DNA of 64,000 nucleotides from assembly GCF_041080675.1 (NCBI RefSeq), contig NZ_CP163520.1, positions 2,976,001 to 3,040,000 of the forward strand. Direction: 5' to 3'. The DNA comes from Streptomyces sp. cg36. GTDB lineage: Bacteria; Actinomycetota; Actinomycetes; Streptomycetales; Streptomycetaceae. Of this stretch, positions 43,250 through 52,151 are shown one piece after another (positions within the stretch are counted from its first letter, which is position 1; every line of letters begins with the position of its first letter). The position numbers and the translations under genes were made by a program. The notes under the pieces were generated by a model that saw nothing but the letters and a program-made list of their open reading frames with translations, was not told where the DNA came from and did not search any database.

Positions 43250-44281
43250 TCAATGTCCTTGTGGGGCCGCGCTGTTGACGTTCCGTCCGCTCCCGGTGTG
43301 CTTACGGGCGTGGAGCATCCCCGCTCCGCCGTCGGTCACCTCCACGGGGGCGCCCGGGGCGGGCGGCGCCGTGCCGCTCTCGGCCCAGACGGCCCGGCGC
43401 AGGCACTGGTCCAGCTCCACGTACCCCTGGGGGTGCAGCACGGTGCGCACGACGGCGGTGCGGGCGCCTTCCCGGGCGGCCCGGTCCGGCGCCCGGTGCG
43501 TGCCGCTCCCGGTCCGGCCGGCGCGCCCGGTGCGTACGGCGGCGGGCGCGGCGGCGCGAGCGGCCGGGACCGCGTACACCGGGCGCGGGCCCCGGGAGCG
43601 GCGTACGGCGAGGACCAGCGCGGCCAGCAGGAGCAGCAGCAGGGCGGCGGTGCCGAGCAGCAGCGGGGAGAGCGAGCGTCCGCCGGAGCCGCCCACGGTG
43701 TCCGCGTTGCGGCCGAGTTCGGCGGCGAGGCCCGCGTCCACCAGCTGCTTGCCGCTGACGGTGGCGCCCTGCGAGGCGCCCTTCTTGCCGTCGTCCTTCT
43801 TGCCGTCGCCCTTGGCGTCGCTCGCCCTGACCAGGTCGCAGAGGGTGCCGTCGCAGGCGCCCGCCTCCCGCAGCCTGTCCACCGTGGCGGCGTCCAGGCG
43901 GGTGATCTCGGCGTCCGGGTCGACCAGCCGGTCCCCGGCGAGGGCGAGCAGCAGGGTGCCGCCCGCCCCCGTGGCGTGCCCCGAGGGCACCATGACGACC
44001 AGCGGCCCGCGTTCGAAGGCGGCCCGGCGCTGGGAGAGCTTCCAGGAGGCCGCGTTCCCGTCCAGCTTCAGCGGCTCGCGCAGGGTGACGACGACGGACG
44101 CGTCATGGACGCCGACGCGCCCGGCCCAGCAGTCGAGCCGTGCGGTCAGGTTCCCGGCGCACCCCTGGTCCGCGGCGGCGGGGGCGGCGGTCAGCAGCCC
44201 GGGGGCGAGCAGGGCCAGGGCGAGCAGCCCGGCCGGCCCGGCACCGCGCAGTCTCCGCCGGAAGTTCCGGACACACCGCAT
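43250..44281 (-). CDS. secreted-domain single-pass membrane protein near the triad
   Basis: The protein has 343 residues. A signal peptide (about 10-37, ALLAPGLLTAAPAAA) leads to an extracytoplasmic domain of about 170 residues with paired Cys (CAGNLTARLDC, ACDGTLCDLV). A Lys/Gly-rich linker, a transmembrane helix (LLLGTAALLLLLLAALVLAV) and a basic cytoplasmic tail follow. The family is not recognised. It ends where the vWA gene may begin, so it may be the envelope sensor or anchor of the triad (inference). The ATG at 44281 has GGGAGGG upstream. Confidence 0.7.
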   Translation of the reverse strand: MRCVRNFRRRLRGAGPAGLLALALLAPGLLTAAPAAADQGCAGNLTARLDCWAGRVGVHDASVVVTLREPLKLDGNAASWKLSQRRAAFERGPLVVMVPSGHATGAGGTLLLALAGDRLVDPDAEITRLDAATVDRLREAGACDGTLCDLVRASDAKGDGKKDDGKKGASQGATVSGKQLVDAGLAAELGRNADTVGGSGGRSLSPLLLGTAALLLLLLAALVLAVRRSRGPRPVYAVPAARAAAPAAVRTGRAGRTGSGTHRAPDRAAREGARTAVVRTVLHPQGYVELDQCLRRAVWAESGTAPPAPGAPVEVTDGGAGMLHARKHTGSGRNVNSAAPQGH

Positions 44282-44376
44282 GAGCAAAACCCTCCCGCCC
44301 CCCGGAAAAGCACATCGCAAATATGACGCCAACCGGGGTACTCCGAAAGGGTTTTGGCCATTCACGCCAGCCACAA

Positions 44377-44847
44377 CTACAACTTGAAAACCTGATGGCA
44401 CCGCAAGAACATCTGCCGCGCCTGTTCCAGCCATTCATCGGCCAGGAGATCGAATTCCGGCTGGCTCATCCGGCAGTTGAGGGGCAGCGTGCACACCCCG
44501 GCGATACAGGGCCGGGGGCCGCGCACGTCCCACACCGAGAGCATGGGGACCAGTTGTTCGGTGTTCCACGCGTTCGCCGCGGCGGCGGCCGTCGCCAATT
44601 GGTCGCCGCGCAGAAAGCGGCCGTCCGTCATGAACGCCACCAGGAGTCTTCTGGTGGTCATGAAACGGGCGGTGACGGACCGGCCCGCCTCGGTCAGGTC
44701 GAAGCGCAGCGACACCGAGACGGTGTCCTCCTCGCGGTGGAGGTTGCGCCCGGCCGCCCAGCCGTGGACGAGCCCCCGCCACTGCGCGCCCACCCCGGCG
44801 CCGCTCCCGGCTCCCTGGGCCATCGGCGTCCGCTCAGAGTCCGGCAC
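44377..44847 (-). CDS. YbjN-like protein
   Basis: This 156-residue protein has the YbjN/CesT-chaperone-like pattern of alternating strands and helices: RFDLTEAGRSVTARFMTTRR, VWDVRGPRPCIAGVCTLPLN, then SQPEFDLLADEWLEQARQMF. The fold is a small alpha/beta chaperone-like domain; the function is unknown in actinobacteria. The GTG at 44847 overlaps the upstream kinase gene by 14 bp; an ATG at 44823 is an equally possible start. It is part of the signalling neighbourhood of the vWA triad. Confidence 0.65.
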   Translation of the reverse strand: MPDSERTPMAQGAGSGAGVGAQWRGLVHGWAAGRNLHREEDTVSVSLRFDLTEAGRSVTARFMTTRRLLVAFMTDGRFLRGDQLATAAAAANAWNTEQLVPMLSVWDVRGPRPCIAGVCTLPLNCRMSQPEFDLLADEWLEQARQMFLRCHQVFKL

Positions 44848-45832
44848 GTTCCACCGCCTCGATCACCATCGCGTCGGTGAGCCCCGCCTCCAGCAGCGTC
44901 TGCGCGTGCAGCCGCAGACAGGACGGCACGGACACCCCGGCCTCGGCCACCCGGCGGGCCCGCAGCTCCCCGGTGCGCACCCGGATCCGCCGGGCCACGG
45001 TCGGCGGCGGCCAGCTCAGCGCCCGCGCCTCGTCCGCGTCCGGGCCCAGCAGCCCGGCCAGCAGGGCGGCGAGCGCGGGCCGCCCGCCCGGCTCCTTGGC
45101 CAGGCACTGGGCGACCAGCGCGCCCAACTCGCCCGGCACGTCGTCGAGATCGGGTTCGGCGTGCACCACCCGGTAGGCCACCCCGGCGCCGTGGCCGAAC
45201 GGCGGGCGCCCGGTGACGGCGTACACCAGCACCCCGCCCAGCGAGAAGACGTCGCTGGCCGGGCCGACCCCGCCCGCCCCGGTCATCTGCTCCGGCGACA
45301 TGTACGGCGGCGTCCCCATCAGGGCGCCCGCCCGGGTGAGCCCGGTGGCCCCGGCCACGCTGGAGATCCCGAAGTCGATGACGCGCGGCCCGTCGGCGGC
45401 CAGCAGCACGTTCGACGGCTTGAGGTCGCGGTGCACCACCCCGGCCGCGTGGATCGCCTGGAGCGCCTCGACCAGGCCCGCGCCGAGCCGCCGCGCCTGG
45501 TCCTCGGTGAGCGGCCCGTCCGTGGCCACCGCCTCCGACAGGGCCGGGCCGGGTACGTACGCGGTGGCCAGCCAGGGCAGTTCGGCCTCCGGGTCGGCGT
45601 CGACCACCGCCGCCGTGAAGGCCCCGCCGACCAGTCGCGCCGCCGCCACCTCACGGGCGAAGCGGCGCCGGAACTCCGGGTCGGCGGCGAGCTCGGGGCG
45701 GACCACCTTCACCGCCACCGCACGGCCCGCGCGCGAACGCCCCAGATACACCCACCCCATCCCGCCCGACCCCAGCCGCCCGGCGATGCGGTACGGCCCC
45801 ACCCGCAGAGGATCGCTGACCGGTGTGCGCAC
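44834..45832 (-). CDS. Ser/Thr protein kinase
   Basis: This 332-residue Hanks-type kinase has all catalytic motifs: GRLGSGGMGWVYLG, VAVKVV, VVHRDLKPSNVLL, VIDFGISSV and MGTPPYMSPEQ. There is no transmembrane helix or PASTA domain; the C-terminal about 80 residues are helical and probably bind a partner. GTG start at 45832. It is encoded directly before the YbjN-like protein and the vWA triad, so it may feed the same network. Confidence 0.9.
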   Translation of the reverse strand: MRTPVSDPLRVGPYRIAGRLGSGGMGWVYLGRSRAGRAVAVKVVRPELAADPEFRRRFAREVAAARLVGGAFTAAVVDADPEAELPWLATAYVPGPALSEAVATDGPLTEDQARRLGAGLVEALQAIHAAGVVHRDLKPSNVLLAADGPRVIDFGISSVAGATGLTRAGALMGTPPYMSPEQMTGAGGVGPASDVFSLGGVLVYAVTGRPPFGHGAGVAYRVVHAEPDLDDVPGELGALVAQCLAKEPGGRPALAALLAGLLGPDADEARALSWPPPTVARRIRVRTGELRARRVAEAGVSVPSCLRLHAQTLLEAGLTDAMVIEAVERAGL

Positions 45833-45944
45833 CCCGCCACCTCACTCGGCTCATCCCGCGCTCACCGTCAGAGTGTGCCGCGTACGGCCGCCGGTGGCAG
45901 CCGCGATACCGAAACGCAATCCCGCGAGGGGAGCCGGAACGTGT

Positions 45945-45981
45945 CCGGCCCCCGGAGCCGTGAGGGGGCTCCGGGGGCCGG
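45945..45981 (-). terminator. strong hairpin after pckG
   Basis: CCGGCCCCCGGAGCC pairs perfectly with GGCTCCGGGGGCCGG (15 bp, 7-base loop), 83 bases beyond the stop of the leftward pckG. The rest of the gap 45833-46064 shows no gene. Confidence 0.75.
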
Positions 45982-46064
45982 TCGTATCGTGGCGGACCGT
46001 CGTGACCCCACTGGTCAGGGCGGTGTTTCGGGGCAGCCCGCCACGAGTCTCACGGGCGGGCGGG

Positions 46065-47888
46065 TCAGCCCAGACGGGCCACCAGCGCGCGGTACTCGTC
46101 CCACAGCTCCTTGGGCGTGTGGTCGCCGAAGGTGTTGAGGTGCTCGGGGATCAGCGCCGCCTCCTCGCGCCAGACCTCGGTGTCGACCTTGAGCAGGAAC
46201 TCCAGGTCGTCCTCGGCCAGTTCGAGACCGGCCGTGTCCAGGGACTCCTTGGTCGGCAGGATGCCGATCGGGGTCTCGACGCCCTCGGCCCGGCCCTCCA
46301 GGCGCTCCACGATCCACTTCAGGACGCGGCTGTTCTCGCCGAATCCGGGCCACACGAACTTGCCCGCGTCGTTCTTGCGGAACCAGTTCACGTAGTAGAT
46401 CTTGGGCAGCTTGGCGGCGTCCGCGTGCGCGCCGACCTTGACCCAGTGGGCCATGTAGTCGCCCATGTTGTAGCCGCAGAACGGCAGCATGGCGAACGGG
46501 TCGCGGCGCAGCTCGCCGACCTTGCCCTCGGCGGCGGCGGTCTTCTCGGAGGCCACGTTGGCGCCGAGGAAGACGCCGTGGTTCCAGTCGAAGGACTCGG
46601 TCACCAGCGGCACCGCGGAGGCGCGGCGGCCACCGAAGAGGATCGCGGAGATCGGGACGCCCTTGGGGTCCTCCCACTCGGGGGCGATCGTCGGGCACTG
46701 GCCGGCCGGGACGGTGAAGCGGGCGTTGGGGTGGGCGGCCGGGGTCTCGGACTCGGGCGTCCAGGCGTTGCCCTTCCAGTCCGTCAGACGCGCGGGCGCC
46801 TCCTCGGTCATGCCCTCCCACCACACGTCGCCGTCCTCGGTGAGGGCGACGTTGGTGAAGACGGAGTTGCCCCACAGGGTCTTCATCGCGTTGGCGTTGG
46901 TGTGCTCACCGGTGCCGGGCGCGACGCCGAAGAAACCGGCCTCGGGGTTGATCGCGTACAGCCGGCCGTCCTCGCCGAACCGCATCCACGCGATGTCGTC
47001 GCCGATGGTCTCGACGGTCCAGCCGGAGATCGTGGGCTCCAGCATCGCGAGGTTGGTCTTGCCGCAGGCGGACGGGAAGGCGGCGGCCACGTACTTGGAC
47101 TCGCCCTGCGGCGGGGTGAGCTTGAGGATCAGCATGTGCTCGGCCAGCCAGCCCTCGTCACGCGCCATGACGGAGGCGATGCGCAGCGCGTAGCACTTCT
47201 TGCCGAGCAGGGCGTTGCCGCCGTAGCCAGAGCCGTAGGACCAGATCTCGCGGGTCTCGGGGAAGTGCGAGATGTACTTGGTGGAGTTGCAGGGCCACGG
47301 CACGTCGGCCTCGCCCTCGGCCAGCGGGGCGCCGAGCGTGTGGACGGCCTTGACGAAGAAGCCGTCGGTGCCGAGCTCGTCCAGGACCGGCTGTCCCATG
47401 CGGGTCATCGTGCGCATGGAGACCGCGACGTACGCGGAGTCGGTGATCTCGACGCCGATGGCGGAGAGGTCCGAGCCGAGCGGGCCCATGCAGAAGGGCA
47501 CGACGTACATGGTGCGCCCGCGCATCGAACCCCGGAAGATCCCCTTCTCGCCCGCGAAGATCTCCTTCATCTCGGCGGGGGCCTTCCAATGGTTGGTCGG
47601 CCCCGCGTCCTCCTCCTTCTCGGAGCAGATGAAGGTGCGGTCCTCGACCCGGGCGACATCGGTCGGGTCGGACGCGGCGTAGTAGGAGTTCGGGCGCTTG
47701 ATCGGGTCGAGCTTCTGGAACGTCCCCTTGGCGACGAGCTCCTCGCAGAGCCGCTCGTACTCGGCCTCGGAACCGTCGCACCAGACCACCCGGTCCGGCT
47801 GCGTGATGGCCGCGATGTCGTCCACCCAGGAGATCAGCTCCTGGTGGTTGGTCGGGACAGAAGTGGGAGCCGCGATGTCGCGCGCCAC
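46065..47888 (-). CDS. pckG: phosphoenolpyruvate carboxykinase (GTP)
   Basis: The enzyme converts oxaloacetate and GTP to PEP, CO2 and GDP, the entry step of gluconeogenesis. Its 607 residues match the GTP-dependent family in length and motifs: the P-loop [46 protein letters not shown] and [20 protein letters not shown]. The GTG start at 47888 follows AAGGAG. It is monocistronic with its own terminator. In the 284-bp gap upstream (47889-48172) I see no gene. Confidence 0.96.
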   Translation of the reverse strand: MARDIAAPTSVPTNHQELISWVDDIAAITQPDRVVWCDGSEAEYERLCEELVAKGTFQKLDPIKRPNSYYAASDPTDVARVEDRTFICSEKEEDAGPTNHWKAPAEMKEIFAGEKGIFRGSMRGRTMYVVPFCMGPLGSDLSAIGVEITDSAYVAVSMRTMTRMGQPVLDELGTDGFFVKAVHTLGAPLAEGEADVPWPCNSTKYISHFPETREIWSYGSGYGGNALLGKKCYALRIASVMARDEGWLAEHMLILKLTPPQGESKYVAAAFPSACGKTNLAMLEPTISGWTVETIGDDIAWMRFGEDGRLYAINPEAGFFGVAPGTGEHTNANAMKTLWGNSVFTNVALTEDGDVWWEGMTEEAPARLTDWKGNAWTPESETPAAHPNARFTVPAGQCPTIAPEWEDPKGVPISAILFGGRRASAVPLVTESFDWNHGVFLGANVASEKTAAAEGKVGELRRDPFAMLPFCGYNMGDYMAHWVKVGAHADAAKLPKIYYVNWFRKNDAGKFVWPGFGENSRVLKWIVERLEGRAEGVETPIGILPTKESLDTAGLELAEDDLEFLLKVDTEVWREEAALIPEHLNTFGDHTPKELWDEYRALVARLG

Positions 47889-48144
47889 GATCGCTCCTTG
47901 TTGAGGGTTCGGTATCCCCTTGTGGGGGAATTTCGTTCGTTGCCCCGTGGGGGCTGCGACCCGGATGCTTCTTGACGCTGGCGCTCATCCGGTGCCGACC
48001 GCACTCATCTGATCATCCGCGTCGCTCGCCCATATGTCCAGAGGCACTCTCACGTGAGCAGAGTGAGCATCGCCACTCGTTGTTCACCTCTCGGGCATCC
48101 GGGCGTCGGGGGACATGGCGTTACCGGCCGCACCTATCCGTAAC

Positions 48145-48158
48145 TTACGGAGCCGTAG
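48145..48158. promoter_or_regulatory. TACGG-N2-CCGTA inverted repeat
   Basis: TACGG-AG-CCGTA (within 48145-48158) lies just before the hemolysin III start, and CCGTAA-C-TTACGG overlaps it on the left. Such sites are typical of TetR-family operators, but no matching regulator gene is adjacent. Confidence 0.45.
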
Positions 48159-48172
48159 GTAGCATGCGGGAC

Positions 48173-48844
48173 ATGACTGATCAGGTGACGGCCCTCGCGC
48201 CGGCAAGGCCCCTGAAGCCCAAACTGCGCGGCTGGCTGCACGCCGGGATGTTTCCGGCCGTGGTCGTCTCCGGCCTCGTGCTCACCGCACTCGCCCATTC
48301 GACCCGGGGCCGCGTCGCCTGCGGGATCTACGTCCTGACCGCCTGCCTGCTCTTCGGCGTCAGCGCCCTCTACCACCGGGGCGACTGGGGGCCGCGCGGC
48401 GAGGCGATCCTGCGCCGCCTCGACCACGCCAACATCTTCCTGATCATCGCGGGCACCTACACCCCGCTCACCCTGCTGCTGCTCCCGGACGCGACCGGGC
48501 GCACCCTGCTGTGGGCGGTGTGGGCGGCGGCGCTCGCCGGGATCGCCTTCCGGGTCTTCTGGGTCGGCGCGCCGCGCTGGCTCTACACGCCCTGCTACAT
48601 AGCGATGGGCTGGGCGGCGGTCTTCTTCCTGCCCGACTTCATGCGCACCGGCGGCATCGCGGTCTTGGTCCTCGTCATCGTCGGCGGCCTCCTCTACAGC
48701 GCGGGCGGCGTGATCTACGGCATCAAGCGCCCCAACCCCTCGCCGCGCTGGTTCGGCTTCCACGAGGTGTTCCACTCGCTGACCCTGGCCGCGTTCGTCG
48801 TCCACTACGTCGGGATCTCCCTGGTCGCGTACCAGCACTCTTGA
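48173..48844 (+). CDS. hemolysin III/TrhA-family membrane protein
   Basis: This 223-residue protein has seven hydrophobic helices and the PAQR-like metal motifs ALYHRGDW, LDHANIFLIIAGTYTPL and FHEVFHSLTLAAFVVHY. Family members affect membrane energetics or fluidity; true haemolysis is rarely shown. An ATG at 48164 is an alternative start; neither has a strong ribosome-binding site. An inverted repeat overlaps its promoter. Confidence 0.88.
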   Translation: MTDQVTALAPARPLKPKLRGWLHAGMFPAVVVSGLVLTALAHSTRGRVACGIYVLTACLLFGVSALYHRGDWGPRGEAILRRLDHANIFLIIAGTYTPLTLLLLPDATGRTLLWAVWAAALAGIAFRVFWVGAPRWLYTPCYIAMGWAAVFFLPDFMRTGGIAVLVLVIVGGLLYSAGGVIYGIKRPNPSPRWFGFHEVFHSLTLAAFVVHYVGISLVAYQHS

Positions 48845-48858
48845 CGGCGAGCCTCTTT

Positions 48859-48890
48859 TGAGAGTTACTGTCACTTGACGGTGACTCTCA
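48859..48890. promoter_or_regulatory. TetR-type operator before MFS gene
   Basis: TGAGAGTTAC (48859-48868) and GTGACTCTCA (48881-48890) form a 9-of-10 inverted repeat ending 12 bp before the exporter start. A nested GTCA-CT-TGAC lies at the centre. The TetR gene downstream of the exporter is the likely binder. Confidence 0.65.
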
Positions 48891-48902
48891 CGGAGGTGTG
48901 CC

Positions 48903-50438
48903 ATGGCGCAGGAGCAAGGTCCCGACCCGAGGCGCTGGTGGGCGCTGGGTGCCATGGTCGCCAGCCTGCTGGTGCTCGGCTTCGACACCACGATCCTCAA
49001 CGTCGCGCTCCCCACCATGGCGCGCGACCTCGGCGCCACCACCGGCCAGCAGCAGTGGATGGCCGACGCCTACATCGTCGTCTTCGCCGCCCTGATGCTC
49101 CCGGCGGGCCTGCTCGGCGACCGCTTCGGCCGCCGCCGGATGCTCGTCACCGGCCTCGGGATCTTTCTCCTGGGCTCCCTCGTCGGCGCGCTCACCACCA
49201 GCGTCGCGGCCGTCATCGCGGCCCGCGCGGTCATGGGCGTGGGCGCCGCCTTCGTGATGCCGCTCGCCCTGGCCGTGCTGCCCTCGCTCTTCCCCGCCGA
49301 GGAACGCACCAAGGCCGTCTCCCTCGTCACCGCCGCCTCCGCGCTCGGCCTGCCGCTCGGCCCGATCATCGGCGGCTTCCTCCTCGACCACTTCTGGTGG
49401 GGCTCGGTCTTCCTCATCAACGTGCCGATGGCGGCGCTCGGGATCACCGCCTGCCTCCTGCTGCTGCCCGAGACCCGCGACCCGGCCGCGCCCCGCGTCG
49501 ACACCGTCTCCACCGCCCTCACCGCCGCCGGCCTCGGCGCCCTCATCTACGGGATCATCGAGGCGCCCACCCGGGGCTGGGGCGATCCGGTGGTGCTGGC
49601 CGCGCTGGGCGGCGGCGCCGCGCTGATCGCGGCCCTCGTCGTACGGGAGCGCCGCGTGCCGCGCCCCATGCTGGACATGTCGCTCCTCGCCCACCGGCCG
49701 TTCCTGCTCAACACCCTGGCCGCGACGCTGGTGATGTTCATCCTGTCCGGGCTGATGTTCGTCCTGCCGCAGTACCTCCAGGCGGTCCTCGGCAACGACG
49801 CCTTCGGCACCGGGCTGCGGATGCTGCCGCTGATGGGCGGGCTGATGGTGGCGGCCAAGGCGGGCGAGCCGCTGGTGCGCCGGTTCGGTGCGCGCGCCAC
49901 GATCAGCGCCGGGCTCGTGGTGCTGGCGTTCTCCGCCTTCCTCGGCAGCCGCACCTCCCTCGGCGACGGCTACGGCTTCACCGCGCTGTGGCTCTCCCTC
50001 GCGGGCGCCGGATTCGGCTTCGCGATGGTGCCCGCGATGACGGCCGCGCTCGCCACCCTGCCGCCGGACCGGGCGGGCAGCGGCTCCGGACTGCTGATGA
50101 CCGTCCGCCAGGTGGGCAGCGCCGTCGGCATCGCCCTGCTGGGCTCCCTGCTCGCCGGGGTCTTCACCGACCGGCTCGACACGGCCGGGGTGCCGGGCCC
50201 GCTCGCGGACCGCGCGGGCGACTCCGTGGTGGCCGCGCACCTGGTCGCCGCCCGCCTCGGCGACACCCGGCTCGCCGCGTCCGCCGACTCCGCGTACGTC
50301 CACGGCATGGACACCGTCCTGGTGGTCTGCGGGGTGGCCGCGCTGATCACCGCGCTGCTCGCGGCGGCCCTGCTCAAGCCGGGCGAAACCGGCCGCCCGG
50401 CGCGGGCCGACGTGGTGACCGAACCCGTCGATGCCTGA
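48903..50438 (+). CDS. MFS drug exporter, DHA2 (EmrB/QacA) family
   Basis: This 511-residue protein has about 14 hydrophobic helices. Family marks are LDxT-like GFDTTILNVALPTMARDL, motif A GLLGDRFGRRRMLV and motif C-like AASALGLPLGPIIGGFLLDH. It should expel drugs or cationic compounds using the proton gradient. GGAGGTG precedes the ATG. Its 3' end overlaps the TetR gene by 8 bp, so exporter and repressor are one operon under the inverted-repeat operator. Confidence 0.92.
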   Translation: MAQEQGPDPRRWWALGAMVASLLVLGFDTTILNVALPTMARDLGATTGQQQWMADAYIVVFAALMLPAGLLGDRFGRRRMLVTGLGIFLLGSLVGALTTSVAAVIAARAVMGVGAAFVMPLALAVLPSLFPAEERTKAVSLVTAASALGLPLGPIIGGFLLDHFWWGSVFLINVPMAALGITACLLLLPETRDPAAPRVDTVSTALTAAGLGALIYGIIEAPTRGWGDPVVLAALGGGAALIAALVVRERRVPRPMLDMSLLAHRPFLLNTLAATLVMFILSGLMFVLPQYLQAVLGNDAFGTGLRMLPLMGGLMVAAKAGEPLVRRFGARATISAGLVVLAFSAFLGSRTSLGDGYGFTALWLSLAGAGFGFAMVPAMTAALATLPPDRAGSGSGLLMTVRQVGSAVGIALLGSLLAGVFTDRLDTAGVPGPLADRAGDSVVAAHLVAARLGDTRLAASADSAYVHGMDTVLVVCGVAALITALLAAALLKPGETGRPARADVVTEPVDA

Positions 50439-51084
50439 GAATGCCCCCATGGCCTCCGCACACTCCCGGTCCCTCGACTCCCTCGCCGAGGACATGCAGC
50501 CGCAGCTGGGGCTGCGCGAACGCAAGAAGCTCAAGACGCGCGTCGCGATCCGGCGCGCCACCTACCGGCTGATCGCCGCGCAGGGGTACGAGGCGACCAC
50601 GGTCGAGCAGATCGCGGAGGCGGCCGAGGTGTCGCCGTCCACGGTGTTCCGCTACTTCCCGACCAAGGAGGACATCGTCCTCACGGACGAGTACGACCCG
50701 ATCATGGTCGCCGAACTGCGGGCCCGCCCGGCCGACGAGCCCCCGCTGGAGTCCCTGCGCCAGGTCCTCGTCAAGGCGACCCGGCTGGCCCTGGAGCACG
50801 AGGCCGAGGAGATGACGCAGCGCACGACCCTGCTGGCCCGGGTCCCTGCGCTGCGGGCCCGCATGATGCAGTCGATGGCCCTCACCAGCCGCCTCCTCTG
50901 CGCGGTCCTGGCCGAACGCACCGGCCACGAGGAGGACGAACTGGAGGTACGGGTCTTCGCCATGTCGATCCTGGGCGCGCTCTACGAGACGACGGTGTAC
51001 TGGGCGGAACGCGACCACAAGGACGACTTGGTCGACCTGGTGGACCGCTCCCTGAACACCATCAAAAACGGCCTGACCCCCTGA
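50431..51084 (+). CDS. TetR-family regulator
   Basis: The protein has 217 residues. The N-terminal helix-turn-helix reads TVEQIAEAAEVSPSTVFRYF then PTKEDIV; the C-terminal domain is helical (MftR/TetR_C-like, FAMSILGALYETTVYW). It is co-transcribed with the exporter and probably represses it through the TGAGAGT repeat upstream. The ATG overlaps the end of the exporter gene. Confidence 0.9.
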   Translation: MPENAPMASAHSRSLDSLAEDMQPQLGLRERKKLKTRVAIRRATYRLIAAQGYEATTVEQIAEAAEVSPSTVFRYFPTKEDIVLTDEYDPIMVAELRARPADEPPLESLRQVLVKATRLALEHEAEEMTQRTTLLARVPALRARMMQSMALTSRLLCAVLAERTGHEEDELEVRVFAMSILGALYETTVYWAERDHKDDLVDLVDRSLNTIKNGLTP

Positions 51085-51101
51085 CCCGACACCCCGCCCA
51101 G

Positions 51102-51345
51102 CCAGGGGCGCGGGGAACTGCGCGAGCAACCCAACACGGCCCGCAGACGAACGAGGTTTTTCAGGGGCGCGGGGAACTGCGCGAGCGACCCAGCACGATC
51201 CGCGGACGAAGGCGGGTTCAGGGGCGCGGGGAACTGCGCGAAAAGCGACCACGGCCCGCAGCCGAAGTCCGGACACACAAGGGGCGCGGGGAACTGCGCG
51301 AGCGACCCAGCACGGCCCGCGGCCAAAGACCGGGCACCAGGGGGC
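51102..51345 (+). repeat. GC-rich intergenic repeats, four tandem copies
   Basis: Four copies in one orientation, each starting near AGGGGCGCGGGGAACTGCGC (from about 51104, 51163, 51221 and 51280), are spaced 58-59 bp apart. Each ends in a CCGC-GA-rich tail. They fill the 291-bp gap 51085-51375 between the TetR gene and the convergent peptidase-like gene. Confidence 0.85.
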
Positions 51346-51375
51346 CCGGGTCACCAGCCCCGGACCCCGCAAGGC

Positions 51376-52107
51376 TCAGCGCTGACGCGCCGCCAGGGAC
51401 TTCGCGGCCCGCACCCGCCCGGGTGCCAACACGTCGACGGTCCCCGCCCCCGCCCCCGGCGCAAGGCCCCACGCCCGCACCTTCGCGGCGACCCGCCGCA
51501 ACCCCGAATCCCCGGGCCGCACATCGATCTGGAAGTGCGACTCCTTGGGAACCGCCTCGTCCCCGCCCCACTTCACCACCCCCTCCAGATCCGCCAGGAT
51601 GTCCCGCACGACCAGGAGTTCGGCCGGGAAGAACCCGTCCCGCGCCCGCACGGGATACAGCAGCGGCCGTACCGCGACCGCCGTGCCCGAGAGGTGGTTG
51701 CTCTCGTACGGCGCCGCCACCGCCCGCTCGGTGGCGTGCCCCACGAGGTCGTGCACGCCCAGCGTGTGGATCTCGTAGTGGTAGCGCCGCACCAGATGGG
51801 TGAGCACGGTCGCCACGTCACCGTCCACGGCCGCGAAGGAGACCCCGCCCGCGCCCTCGACGCGGTGCGCGGGCGCGGCGGCCACGACGGGCCAGCCGTT
51901 GGCGGAGGTCCGGCCGTGCCACCGCGCCGGGGCCGGCCCGGCGGGCACGGCGGGGACCGGGTTCGCGGCCGGGGCGGGGCCCGGGGCGGCCACGGCCGTA
52001 CCGGGCAGCCCGCCCGCGACCAGCGCCGCCCCGCCGGCGACACCGGCACCGGCCACCAGGAAGCGGCGCCGGCCGAGGCCCGCCGTCCGCGTCATGACTT
52101 CGCTCAT
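51376..52107 (-). CDS. Tat-exported M15-like (VanY-type) peptidase homolog
   Basis: This 243-residue protein has a twin-arginine signal (GLGRRRFLVAGAGVAGG). Its domain resembles M15 D,D-/L,D-peptidases that cut peptidoglycan stems: ESNHLSGTAVAV, VVKWGGDEAVPKESHFQIDV. In active members the first motif is SxHxxGxAxD; here the zinc-binding Asp is Ala (HLSGTAVA). It may be inactive or use another ligand. It lies 44 bp after the DUF1906 gene on the same strand, so they are probably co-expressed. Confidence 0.75.
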   Translation of the reverse strand: MSEVMTRTAGLGRRRFLVAGAGVAGGAALVAGGLPGTAVAAPGPAPAANPVPAVPAGPAPARWHGRTSANGWPVVAAAPAHRVEGAGGVSFAAVDGDVATVLTHLVRRYHYEIHTLGVHDLVGHATERAVAAPYESNHLSGTAVAVRPLLYPVRARDGFFPAELLVVRDILADLEGVVKWGGDEAVPKESHFQIDVRPGDSGLRRVAAKVRAWGLAPGAGAGTVDVLAPGRVRAAKSLAARQR

Positions 52108-52151
52108 GCTTGGGTTCCTCATCCCTCTCGTACTCGGGCTCGCACCCGGGC

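Noticed and set aside
44834..46064. Thought that the Ser/Thr kinase might be a PASTA (PknB-like) receptor
   Set aside because: No transmembrane helix or PASTA repeats follow the kinase domain; the protein ends after a short helical tail.
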